Shown here: in pieces, positions 16,260 to 24,325 of the stretch
Numbering within the stretch: the first letter of the stretch is position 1
Layout: each line of letters begins with the position of its first letter
NCBI GenBank assembly: GCA_002309015.1
Contig: DBWM01000043.1
Coordinates: 101,880-131,195, forward strand
From: Myxococcales bacterium UBA1238
Lineage (GTDB): Bacteria > Myxococcota_A > Bradymonadia > UBA7976 > UBA1532
Direction of reading: 5' to 3'
Length of the DNA: 29,316 nt
Program-made: the position numbers and the translations under genes
Notes under the pieces: model-generated
Database searches by the model: none
Told to the model about the DNA's origin: nothing
Seen by the model: only the letters and a program-made list of their open reading frames with translations

Positions 16260-16907
16260 ATGAGAATCATTCATCTCTGCCTGAAATGGTTTAAGCCCGA
16301 TATGTTTCTGAACGCGAGGCTGCCTCAGTCGAATCGAGGGGGGCGCTTCTTTTTGCGCTGGATGAACCAGCATCACGTCTCACTCATGAAATGGGCGCTC
16401 TCCTGCATCGATTTGAAGCGGGCAATGTCGATCCTCGATGTGGGCTGTGGTGGAGGCAGGGCCTTGCAAATGATGGCCAAGAAGGCACCGCAGGCGCATC
16501 TTTACGGCGTCGATCTCTCACCTGAGAGCGTTAAAATCGCGTGCTCCACCAATCAGAGATACATCAATCTCGGTCGCATGACGATCCAGGAAGGGGAGTC
16601 ATCCGCATTACCCTTTGCCGATGATGCCTTTGATTGCGTGACAGCCTTTGAGACGGTCTATTACTGGCCCAATCTGGTCGATTCGTTTAAGGAGATTCGG
16701 CGCATCTTAAGGCCGGGTGGGAAGCTTTTGATTTGCAATGAAGATGCCGATCCAGTCAAGGCTGAGTCGCTGACAAAGCTCATCCCGATGCGGATTTATA
16801 CGGCAGAAGCCTTGTGCGATGCGCTCAATGAAGCGGGCTTTGATCGGGTCTGGATCCATACCGATCAGAAGATGGGGTGGATTACGGTGATCGCTCCGAA
16901 GCGATGA
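16260..16907 (+). CDS. Class I SAM-dependent methyltransferase
   Basis: 215 residues from ATG 16260; an in-frame GTG at 16251 would add three residues, and AAAGG at 16246-16250 fits the ATG better. The Rossmann-fold methyltransferase core has motif I ILDVGCGGGRALQMM (about residues 58-72), an acidic post-I strand ending LYGVDLSPESV, the SSALPFADDAFDCVTAFETV segment (motif IV region), and post-motif RRILRPGGKLLICNED. This is the Methyltransf_11 / UbiE-like pattern. The substrate cannot be told from sequence. There is no signal peptide or transmembrane segment. It is transcribed alone and closed by a terminator. Confidence 0.93.
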   Translation: MRIIHLCLKWFKPDMFLNARLPQSNRGGRFFLRWMNQHHVSLMKWALSCIDLKRAMSILDVGCGGGRALQMMAKKAPQAHLYGVDLSPESVKIACSTNQRYINLGRMTIQEGESSALPFADDAFDCVTAFETVYYWPNLVDSFKEIRRILRPGGKLLICNEDADPVKAESLTKLIPMRIYTAEALCDALNEAGFDRVWIHTDQKMGWITVIAPKR

Positions 16908-16942
16908 GTTTTTAGCTGGGCAGAGTCAAAGGGGAAACTTGA

Positions 16943-16978
16943 GGGCGGCGATCAGGGAACTGGCGCCGCTCTTTTTTT
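16943..16978 (+). terminator. Intrinsic terminator after the methyltransferase gene
   Basis: GGGCGGCG (16943-16950), 13-base loop, CGCCGCTC (16964-16971), then seven T. The stem is 8 bp with one G-U pair. The T-run touches the stop codon of the convergent gene at 16977. Confidence 0.8.
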
Positions 16979-17669
16979 ATTCTGGGGTGCTCGTTGGAGG
17001 GGACTGCATGGCGAGCTTTTCAAACTCATGGATCTTCTTCATCAGAGCCTGGCGGATCGTTTCATTGGACTGAGAGAGCTCCTGGATGTCGCTGATGTTG
17101 TAGAAGGAGGGCTTTCTATCTACCCTAAAATGCAACGTGACGCTGGGAGCATCCAACACCACAAACTCCGAGGTCGGTGCATGACTCCATGCAGCAATAT
17201 CTGTGCTCGAAAGCAGTCCTTTGATTTGAGCGGCCTGTTCTTCGGTTAAGACCATTCGATAGGTCTGCTCGGGCGCTTCAAAATGGGGCTTTTTCTTTAC
17301 CGTGAGCGTTGCAGGCACCGTTTTAAAATCAAACAGGGTCCTGTTTTGTATGCCCAACATACCACCGGAGATCGTGAGTTCGATCTCTAAAAGATTGCCC
17401 TGCTTGGTGGGCTCTACCGCATTTGAAGGCATCCTGGTTTCTCCTTTGTTGCCTCTAAATGAAGCTGTGATCCTTTGAAAGATGTTGCATGATCCATCGT
17501 TGTTTTGAGTTGCAACATTTGCAGGTTGATCCTTCAACTGTTGCAGGTCGATCCTGGAATCATTTGAGTTTTGAACTGGATCATTTGCAGGATCGATCTC
17601 TGCCATCGCCAGTCTGGAACAGCAGAGACTCAAGGATGATGCAATCAATGTGCGAAGGAGAAACTTCAT
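16977..17669 (-). CDS. Hypothetical secreted/periplasmic protein coupled to the antiporter gene
   Basis: 230 residues from ATG 17669-17667, which overlaps the TGA of the antiporter gene as ATGA; GGAG lies about 9 bases upstream. The longest frame starts five codons earlier, but the ATGA overlap favours the later Met. A signal peptide (MKFLLRTLIASSLSLCCSRLAMA, about 1-23) precedes an Asn/Asp/Gln-rich segment (to about 60) and a predominantly beta-like domain with an aromatic RMVLTEEQAAQIKGLL helix. No family was recognised. The coupling implies it is made together with the antiporter, perhaps as a periplasmic partner; that is inference. Confidence 0.82.
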   Translation of the reverse strand: MKFLLRTLIASSLSLCCSRLAMAEIDPANDPVQNSNDSRIDLQQLKDQPANVATQNNDGSCNIFQRITASFRGNKGETRMPSNAVEPTKQGNLLEIELTISGGMLGIQNRTLFDFKTVPATLTVKKKPHFEAPEQTYRMVLTEEQAAQIKGLLSSTDIAAWSHAPTSEFVVLDAPSVTLHFRVDRKPSFYNISDIQELSQSNETIRQALMKKIHEFEKLAMQSPPTSTPE

Positions 17670-19363
17670 TCCGGCAAACTCCATTCTTGCTTGGCTCCAG
17701 CATCTTCATAGAGCTTTTGCCGAACCGACATGCGCTGCTTGAAGTTCTCTTCTGGAGACTGCTTTAGGCTGGCCATCACCGCTTCAGCCAATGCAACACC
17801 CACCTCGGCTTCACCTGCTGCGACCACGTTTGCACCCGCCTTTTTGAGTCCGGCTGCGGCCCTTAAGAAGTTGCAGCGCACGAGTACGCGGATCCATGGA
17901 TTTAACCTGCGCGCTTGTTTGATCAACTCTTCTGCATCCTCGACCTCAGCACTGAGGATCAAACATGCAGCTGTCGTCAATCCAGCATCCTCCAATGTAC
18001 CTGGTCGTAAGACGTCACCATATAAGGCAGCGATCCCTTGAGCCCTTAAACTGCGCACTGTGTTCAGGTTCAGGTCGATGACCGTCACGTGATTGCCCTG
18101 ATCTGTCAGCAGCTTATAGACGATCTGGCCCACTGGACCATAACCTAAAAGAACGCAGGCATGCGCATCTTGAGGACTCATTGTGAGCGGTCTCTCCTTG
18201 TATTTGTATCCCACCGAATGCTTCCTGACGAAACTGTAAATGATGGGGTTTAAGGCAATGGAGAGGATAGATGTGGCCACGAGAGCGTTGTATCCGTTGC
18301 TGTCGACTAAGCCATATTGCTTTCCAAGGGCACCAAGGATGAATGAGAACTCACCGATCTGCGCAAAGGCAACCCCCACAGGTGCTGCTGTAGAGAGCGG
18401 TTTCCCAAGCAATCTTACGGCCAATGTGGCAATGGCAGGCTTTCCGATGACGATAACGAGGAGCACAGCAACGATGATCCAGGGCGCCTGTAACAGACTG
18501 CTCGGATCGAAGAGCATGCCTGTAGAGACGAAAAACAACACTGAGAAGGCGTCCCGCATGGGAACCGCATCCCCTGCAGCGCGGGCTGCAAACTCTGAAG
18601 ATCCCACTGCAAGCCCTGCAAGGAAGGCACCGAGCTCGATCGAGACCCCAAATACAGAGCTCGCAAGCCCCGCAAGCCCCAGTGCGAGTACCAGAACCGA
18701 CAGCGTAAAGAGTTCACGAAGGCGCGTCTTATCGATGCGTTCGAGCAGCCATGGGATCACCCAACGACCCAATATGAGTGTAATGACACAGAGCCCTACA
18801 ATCTTTAACCCCGCAATGCCCAACGACTTTGCGATGCTCGTATCGCCCTCTCCCAGCAGGATAGGCAGCACCAGCAATAAGACCACCGTTAACAAATCCT
18901 CGACCACAGTCCATCCTATGGCGATGTGACCGATCGGTGAATGCAGATCGTGGTGATTCCCCAACACCAGCGTCATCACCACTGTAGAGGCCACAGAGAT
19001 CGACAAGCCCAGAAGCAGCCCCGAACTCCACCCATAACCCATCAGCCTTAGGATCGCCGCAAGCAGCACTGTAGAGAGGCTACATTGGATCAAGGCCCCT
19101 GGTACCGCTGTCTTCCAGACCGCCAAAAGCTCCTTAATATGCAGCCGAAGACCCACACCAAAGAGCAGAAGGATCACACCGATCTTCGAGAAAGACTCTG
19201 CTATGCGGTGGTTTACCTCGAACCCCGGTGTATAGGGACCCACAATGAGACCCGCCAAAAGATAGCCTACGATGGGTGAAAGATGCACCTTATGGGCGAG
19301 ATAGCCCAATACAACGGCGGCCGCGAGACCCCCTATAAAGGTCAATATGAGAAGGTCGTCCAT
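17666..19363 (-). CDS. CPA2 / KefB-type monovalent cation:proton antiporter with RCK-N (TrkA-N) domain
   Basis: 565 residues from ATG 19363 (MDDLLILTFIGGLAAAVVLG). AAAGGA is 6 bases upstream, so the 39 extra residues of the longest frame are excluded. The membrane domain (1 to about 375) has many hydrophobic helices and typical Na+/H+-exchanger segments (IGVILLLFGVGL, GWTVVEDLLTVV, ELGAFLAGLAVGSSEFA, FAQIGEFSFILGALG). A soluble nucleotide-binding RCK-N domain starts at about residue 400 (VLLGYGPVGQIVYKLL, then HVTVIDLN with the Asp that usually contacts NAD(H)). A short tail (SPEENFKQRMSVRQKLYEDAG) replaces a full RCK-C domain. It probably exports K+ or Na+ against H+; the transported ion cannot be decided. 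It is first in a two-gene unit with the secreted protein at 16977. Confidence 0.93.
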   Translation of the reverse strand: MDDLLILTFIGGLAAAVVLGYLAHKVHLSPIVGYLLAGLIVGPYTPGFEVNHRIAESFSKIGVILLLFGVGLRLHIKELLAVWKTAVPGALIQCSLSTVLLAAILRLMGYGWSSGLLLGLSISVASTVVMTLVLGNHHDLHSPIGHIAIGWTVVEDLLTVVLLLVLPILLGEGDTSIAKSLGIAGLKIVGLCVITLILGRWVIPWLLERIDKTRLRELFTLSVLVLALGLAGLASSVFGVSIELGAFLAGLAVGSSEFAARAAGDAVPMRDAFSVLFFVSTGMLFDPSSLLQAPWIIVAVLLVIVIGKPAIATLAVRLLGKPLSTAAPVGVAFAQIGEFSFILGALGKQYGLVDSNGYNALVATSILSIALNPIIYSFVRKHSVGYKYKERPLTMSPQDAHACVLLGYGPVGQIVYKLLTDQGNHVTVIDLNLNTVRSLRAQGIAALYGDVLRPGTLEDAGLTTAACLILSAEVEDAEELIKQARRLNPWIRVLVRCNFLRAAAGLKKAGANVVAAGEAEVGVALAEAVMASLKQSPEENFKQRMSVRQKLYEDAGAKQEWSLPE

Positions 19364-19458
19364 GTAAAATCCTTTCTTTCGTTCATGCTTTCCTGTATTT
19401 GAATCCGGGATTAAAAAGAGTTGTGAGGCGATAAAGCCTGCCTTTTGCACCGCTTCAG

Positions 19459-19968
19459 ATGAAACACGAGAGCCCCGCAATCACATTAAAGACCGAACGC
19501 CTCTGCATCTATCACCTCTCTTTTGATGAGATGGCGCTCCTGCTGCATTCCACTGCGCGCCTCGAACGACATTTGAATCTGAATCCCTGCTGCTGTGAGC
19601 TCGATCCCCAGACGGAGATGCTCTTCTCTTTAAAACAAAGCTTGTCCCTTCAAAGTGATGCCTTATGGCAGACGTTATGGGTGATCATCGAGCGCCAAAA
19701 GCGCCTCCTGGTGGGCCGCATCTATACCCTCGATGCTCCCGGTGATGATGGAATCGCAGAGGTTGGTTATCACATCGATCCACCGTACCGAAGACAGGGA
19801 TACATGAAGGAAGCCTTACGCTGCTTTGCTTTATGGCTCCGGAACCGCAAAGAGGTGCAACAGGTGACCGCAAAATGCCTGGAAAGCAACCTCGCATCAC
19901 AAAGGACCCTCGCTCGCTGTGGCTTCGTGCGAGGCGACGACCCCACCCTCTGGCGCTTTGAAGGCTGA
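19459..19968 (+). CDS. GNAT-family N-acetyltransferase
   Basis: 169 residues. It matches the RimJ/RimL-like GNAT pattern: an N-terminal TLKTERLCIYHL strand, a central AEVGYHIDPPYRRQGYMKEAL containing the acetyl-CoA pyrophosphate-binding RRQGY loop, and the C-terminal NLASQRTLARCGFVRG typical of this subfamily. The acceptor (protein N-terminus, small molecule or antibiotic) cannot be inferred. A Cys-Cys-Cys run occurs near residue 44. The gene diverges from the antiporter gene with 95 bases between starts. The ribosome binding site is weak. Confidence 0.9.
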   Translation: MKHESPAITLKTERLCIYHLSFDEMALLLHSTARLERHLNLNPCCCELDPQTEMLFSLKQSLSLQSDALWQTLWVIIERQKRLLVGRIYTLDAPGDDGIAEVGYHIDPPYRRQGYMKEALRCFALWLRNRKEVQQVTAKCLESNLASQRTLARCGFVRGDDPTLWRFEG

Positions 19969-20141
19969 TCCTGGAATCCTGATCCGATGTGGCTGGAACG
20001 CTCATTGCCTGTGACTTGAACGGTTGAATCCTTTGTGCTTCTGGCGCCCCTGCCGCTTGCTTCGACGGCTGAAAAAACGGCATGGACTGCGCGCGGATGC
20101 GCAACGCTTTATGGCTCAAATTCAGGTATTTTGGCAGTCAA

Positions 20142-20171
20142 TTGGCGATTTGGGCGCGTTAGGCTTATATA
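20142..20171 (+). promoter_or_regulatory. Possible promoter for the 898-residue orphan gene
   Basis: TTGGCG (20142-20147), 18 bases, TATATA (20166-20171), ending 27 bases before the ATG at 20199. Each hexamer matches consensus at 4 of 6 positions. The rest of the 230-base gap after the GNAT gene shows nothing clear. Confidence 0.3.
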
Positions 20172-20198
20172 GCATCTGTTTGACGAGAGGCTTTGGTA

Positions 20199-22895
20199 AT
20201 GGCGACAAACAACGAAGGCAACGAACCGCGTTTTGGAAGGCGCGCATGGCCCAAACTCTGCAACCTGGCGAACGAGCATTGCAAGGGGCGGCAGACCGGC
20301 GAAGGACCCGCCGATTTGAGCGTGATGGCGCGCTATTTTAAGGCGTTCCCGGGCGAGGAAGCTGCGGCGTTGTCGAAGGCTTTTGAGGCGTTTGCGCCTA
20401 CGGAGGCGGATTGGGATCGCTTGCTGAAGCTGGAACGCGACGTGCGGATGGCGCTCGACCCGAGGGCCAAGAAGAATCGCGCGGCGTCGATGGAGCGGCT
20501 GCAAAAATTCATTGAAAAGATGCCTCCCAAATGGAGCGCGGTGGTGGATTTGATCCAGGCGTATGCGGCCTGCATCCGGGCGCCCGGCGACGCGACGATC
20601 GAGTTTACCCCCCATTCGGGCGTGGCGCTCTGCTGGCCCGTCGATGAAACGCGGCAGACTCTGGTGAAGGCGACGCTGGAAGCGGGATTCCCCGTGGTGT
20701 TTTATCGCCCTGCGGTGGATTTGACGCTGCCACCCCAGGTGATCGAGCCCGAATCGCTGGATGTGACGGTGCCCCCGACTGCGGTGGATGCGACGGTGAA
20801 GGTGGAGGAGGCCGAGGGTAAAGCTGCGGTGGCCGATGCTGCGGATGCGGTGCCGGCGGACTTCCTGACGCAGGTGCGCCAATCGATGACGGATCTGGGG
20901 GATGTGGTTTTTGGGCGCATTTTGCTCGATCGATGGCCGATGCTGCGACGTTTTGCTGCGGATGCGGTGGTTCTGCTCCCCAATCGCCCGGCAGAAGAGG
21001 GTCAGAAACCCGAGGAACAAGCGGTGCAGCTGCTGCTCGAAACCCATGCGCGCGCGCTTTTTGAAAAGGAACGCGATGCCTACGTGGTGCTGGCGGCGGA
21101 ATCGCTGGGCAGCGACGATCATCCGGGCGTGATGGCGTTCGTCATTTGTCCTCCGGGCACCGATTTACCGCTGCTGGCGCCGGGTCAGCAGGCCGCAAAG
21201 GATCCCGCATTTGTGCTGAAGGCGGTGGAAGCGCTCTGCGAACGTCCCGAGATTTCAGCATTTTTGTTTGTAGAATCGGGACATAAGAAGCATGAAGCCT
21301 TAAGCAAGCGCAAAGGGCCGTTTTGCAGATCGGCGGAGCTTTTGGCCAATTGGGTGGCGCATCGCGCAAAAGAACCTGTGGTGAAAGTGGATCTGTATGT
21401 GCTGGCGACGCGCGGCGCGGCTCCGGGGGCAACCCTTGCGGCGAAGGCGTTTGGTCAGCTGCGGAACCATATTCCTGCCTTTAAGGCTCCGGGTTCGCGC
21501 CTTCAGGGCCCCGATGTGATCGCTTCGGATGAGCATGGCTGGCTCGGTTATGCGGAAGCGCTGTCGTTCTTGAGCCGCTGCACCTGGAATGCGCGCTCGG
21601 AGCGCCTGCGGCAGACGCTGATGGAGCGCGAAAATACCCTGGAGTTGCCGTTCGATTCCTATGTGCTCGAAGATTTGCGCGGCCTGATTCATCGCACCGA
21701 AAAGCCAAATCTTGAATTTTTACAGGCCGTTTGCCGATTGAGCAATCGCTATATGGCGGCCATCGGCTCGATGCTGGAAGGGGCGATCGAGCGCGCGATC
21801 GTGACGCTGAACAGCGAAGAATGGGCGACTATTTGTGAGGAATGCCGCGCTTCTCTGCTGCGGGATTCGGCTTATTCCCGGGCGATAGGCACGCTGGTCG
21901 ACAAGGTGGACGCGCTGCCTGCGCTGCCCGAGGCGCTGTTTGGGCCGGTCGCCTTCGATTACCTCGATACAGTGATGGCGGTGGCGCGCCTGCGTCAGGA
22001 TGCGGATTTGGCAGAGAGCGCCATCGCACGCTGGGAAAAACTGCGGGCCGATCATCTGGAGCCGCTGCCCGAAGTGGGGCATCTGTTCGAATTGCGCAGG
22101 GCAGAACTCGAATGCGATTCCTTTGCATTTTCAAAGACTTTGGCGCGCGTCGAGGATCGCTTGAACGATGAGGACTGCGACGATGAGGAGGTTTCGTTGC
22201 TCACCCTTTGCCGCGTTCAGGCCCTCGCGCATCTGGAGCATCCGGTGCTGGCGACGGAGCTTTTGGAGGAGCTGAACGCTCAGGACGACGTGCTGGAGCC
22301 CGAAGCCAACGATTTGCGCCTCTGCCATCTCTGGTACGATCGCGCGCGCCTCGCCAACGATATGGATGCGCTGGAAGCGGCTTACGACGCGGCGGTTTAC
22401 GCGACAGGGGCGAACTCGAGACGAGATTCCGAAACGATTCTGCAGGGTTGCGAGCAATCTCCTCATGTGGCTGCGGCTTTGGCCAAGGTGCTTGCGGCGT
22501 TCCCGCTCGAAGATCGCCCGGACTACGCGCCTCAGCTTTTTGCCAAAGAACGCCTTCGCCGCCGTGCTCCCTTTGAGATGCTGGCGTTTTGGGGCGCGGT
22601 CATGCTCTACGACTACCCCGACGAGGCTTTGCGTCAGCGTTCGCGATCCCTGGCGCGCTTCATGATGAGCCTGATTCCGCACCGCATGGTGGATGCGCCG
22701 GCCGTCCGATTCCTGTGTTATCAGCGGGCTTTACGCCATATTGGGCTGCTTCGGAAAGACGATCTGGTGCTCGATTACAACACGGTTTACGCCAACGCCT
22801 CGCCCACCACGCAAGCCTGGCTCGACGACTACTGGATTCACGCGCCGAGAAACCTGCACGATTGCCTTGCGCCCCTGACCTATCGATTCCGATAA
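20199..22895 (+). CDS. Large orphan cytoplasmic protein
   Basis: 898 residues from ATG 20199; GAGAGG at 20185-20190 is 8 bases upstream, and the longest frame begins at a TTG two codons earlier. No signal peptide, membrane segment or recognised catalytic motif was seen. The N-terminal third is alpha-helical and Lys/Arg-rich. An acidic, Val/Thr/Ala-rich linker lies at about residues 178-225. The middle has an alpha/beta look (VVLPNRP, DAYVVLAAESL, ISAFLFVESGHKKH). From about 470 to the end it is helical with regularly placed Ala/Leu/Glu, suggesting a TPR- or HEAT-like solenoid scaffold. Codon bias resembles neighbouring genes. It converges with the pentapeptide-repeat gene with 34 bases between. 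Function unknown. Confidence 0.85.
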   Translation: MATNNEGNEPRFGRRAWPKLCNLANEHCKGRQTGEGPADLSVMARYFKAFPGEEAAALSKAFEAFAPTEADWDRLLKLERDVRMALDPRAKKNRAASMERLQKFIEKMPPKWSAVVDLIQAYAACIRAPGDATIEFTPHSGVALCWPVDETRQTLVKATLEAGFPVVFYRPAVDLTLPPQVIEPESLDVTVPPTAVDATVKVEEAEGKAAVADAADAVPADFLTQVRQSMTDLGDVVFGRILLDRWPMLRRFAADAVVLLPNRPAEEGQKPEEQAVQLLLETHARALFEKERDAYVVLAAESLGSDDHPGVMAFVICPPGTDLPLLAPGQQAAKDPAFVLKAVEALCERPEISAFLFVESGHKKHEALSKRKGPFCRSAELLANWVAHRAKEPVVKVDLYVLATRGAAPGATLAAKAFGQLRNHIPAFKAPGSRLQGPDVIASDEHGWLGYAEALSFLSRCTWNARSERLRQTLMERENTLELPFDSYVLEDLRGLIHRTEKPNLEFLQAVCRLSNRYMAAIGSMLEGAIERAIVTLNSEEWATICEECRASLLRDSAYSRAIGTLVDKVDALPALPEALFGPVAFDYLDTVMAVARLRQDADLAESAIARWEKLRADHLEPLPEVGHLFELRRAELECDSFAFSKTLARVEDRLNDEDCDDEEVSLLTLCRVQALAHLEHPVLATELLEELNAQDDVLEPEANDLRLCHLWYDRARLANDMDALEAAYDAAVYATGANSRRDSETILQGCEQSPHVAAALAKVLAAFPLEDRPDYAPQLFAKERLRRRAPFEMLAFWGAVMLYDYPDEALRQRSRSLARFMMSLIPHRMVDAPAVRFLCYQRALRHIGLLRKDDLVLDYNTVYANASPTTQAWLDDYWIHAPRNLHDCLAPLTYRFR

Positions 22896-22929
22896 GCGGG
22901 TTGTTGGATTAATAGAAGAAACGGGGGCT

Positions 22930-23643
22930 TTAGTCTTCGGCGAGGGCGGCCCATTGGGCTTCGATTTCGCCTTCGGCTGCGATGCGCGATCCGTCAAAAT
23001 CGGGCGAGAGATCGATGGCGGAGAGCTGGTTGGGACCGGTGATGTAGGGGCGGCCGGTGACGTTGTAAAAGGCGCAGCGATCGAAATGGCTGTCGCAAAG
23101 GGTGAGCTTGTGGATTTGGGCGCCGCGCAGGTCGCATTGGGTCAAACGGCTTTCGCGGGCGCTGCCTTCGGTGAGATTGGCGCCGTTTAAGAGGCAGTTT
23201 TCGAGTTGCGCGCGGTCGAAGCGCGATCCCCGCATCTGGGCTTCCCGAAGATCGAGATCGGCGAGATGGCAGAATTCCAAATCGACGCCTTGAAGCCAGC
23301 TTTGAGCCCATTGCGTTTGGCGAATCTCGCTCTGATTGAGCTTTGATGAATCGAGATTCCCGCTCAGCCATCTGCAGTTACGCATCACGAGATGATCGAG
23401 GCGGCATTTGGTCCAGGACACATTTTCAAAGCGGCAGTCTTCAAAGACGGCGTTGGTCATGGTGGCGCTGTCGAGCCGGACGTTGCGCAAAATGATATGC
23501 TGTGCGCGGATTTGATCGAGCCGCTCGCCTGAAAGCGACAGGTTTGAAATGCTGCAGTTCTGCAGTTCCAGGCGATAGCCCCCGCGACCGGTCAGGAATT
23601 TGCGGTGGTTTAAGAGGGCGCGCTGAAGGGGGGAAGGCGGCAT
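22930..23643 (-). CDS. Pentapeptide-repeat protein
   Basis: 237 residues. From about residue 25 to 190 the chain follows the A(D/N)LXX-type five-residue periodicity (for example LDLREAQMRGSRFDRAQLEN), which folds into a right-handed quadrilateral beta-helix. Cysteines recur at repeat positions (NCSIS, DCRFE, KCRLD, NCRWL, NCLLN, QCDLR, DRCAF). There is no signal peptide or transmembrane helix. An acidic C-terminus ends AALAED. Some family members mimic DNA and protect gyrase, while many have no known role. The start ATG overlaps the stop of the receiver-domain gene by one base (TGATG), so the two proteins are probably co-translated, which links this one to the receiver protein. Confidence 0.92.
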   Translation of the reverse strand: MPPSPLQRALLNHRKFLTGRGGYRLELQNCSISNLSLSGERLDQIRAQHIILRNVRLDSATMTNAVFEDCRFENVSWTKCRLDHLVMRNCRWLSGNLDSSKLNQSEIRQTQWAQSWLQGVDLEFCHLADLDLREAQMRGSRFDRAQLENCLLNGANLTEGSARESRLTQCDLRGAQIHKLTLCDSHFDRCAFYNVTGRPYITGPNQLSAIDLSPDFDGSRIAAEGEIEAQWAALAED

Positions 23644-24209
23644 CAGGGTAAATGTTCGTCGAGCTGGCAGAGGATGCCCGACATGCCGTTGGCGACATCC
23701 TGCATGCTGGGATCGACCACGTGGGTGCCCAGCATGCGGCGCAAGTCTTCGAGCGAGATGGGTTTTTTCACAAAATCGTTGACGCCGCGCTCGTCGCGCA
23801 AAATGCGCTCGGCTTCGTGATCGAGATCTTCGTAAAGGGCGACGATGGGGGTCATGCCGCGCTCGTCGGTGAAGCCTCTGATGGCCGAAAGTACCGAATA
23901 TACAGCGTTTTCTGGCTGATCGAGATCGAGCAGGATCATGTCGTACATGCGCACGCGCGCGTATTCGATCGCTTCTTCGGCGTGGGTGCTGTCGGTCTGA
24001 CAGCCGAGCAAATGGAGCGCGCGCTCGGTGGCCCGCTGGGTTTCGGAGTTGGGGTCGATCAGCAGGATATGGGGAGGGGTGGTGAGCGCTTCGTTGGGCG
24101 AGTTGAAGTGATTGCGGTTTTTTTGAAGGGAGCGCTTGCGAAAATAAATCGCCGTGCAGGTAAAAATGACCGCCACCGTGCAGATGAGCCCTATGAGAAG
24201 CGTGAGCAT
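23643..24209 (-). CDS. Membrane-tethered atypical response-regulator receiver protein
   Basis: 188 residues. One N-terminal transmembrane helix (about 2-22, LTLLIGLICTVAVIFTCTA) with a basic FRKRS stop sequence places the rest in the cytoplasm. A receiver domain occupies about 47-163. The phosphoacceptor Asp95 (MILLDLDQP) and Lys149 (FVKKPIS) are present. However, the N-terminal acidic pair is Asp52-Pro53 instead of Asp-Asp/Glu, and the conserved Thr/Ser after the fourth strand is Tyr126 (IVALYED). Phosphorylation may therefore be impaired or altered. There is no output domain. A GGAG precedes the ATG. It is likely co-transcribed with the pentapeptide gene and lies 116 bases after the second MuiA gene. 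Confidence 0.88.
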   Translation of the reverse strand: MLTLLIGLICTVAVIFTCTAIYFRKRSLQKNRNHFNSPNEALTTPPHILLIDPNSETQRATERALHLLGCQTDSTHAEEAIEYARVRMYDMILLDLDQPENAVYSVLSAIRGFTDERGMTPIVALYEDLDHEAERILRDERGVNDFVKKPISLEDLRRMLGTHVVDPSMQDVANGMSGILCQLDEHLP

Positions 24210-24325
24210 GGCGAGCTCCTATTGGCCGACAACCCCGACGTTCGACAGGCGCTTTTTAACGGATTGCGCGCGCAGTCTAAAGAGGAAAGCGCGCCCGGCG
24301 GATTTTTTACTGTTATTTTAGGCGG

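Noticed and set aside
20109..21122. 337-residue minus-strand frame opposite the orphan gene
   Set aside because: His/Arg-rich shadow composition and overlap with the start of a well-formed plus-strand gene.
24240..24310. GCGCGC inverted repeat as a terminator between the MuiA and receiver genes
   Set aside because: A 15-base loop and no T-run on the transcribed (minus) strand; too weak to call.
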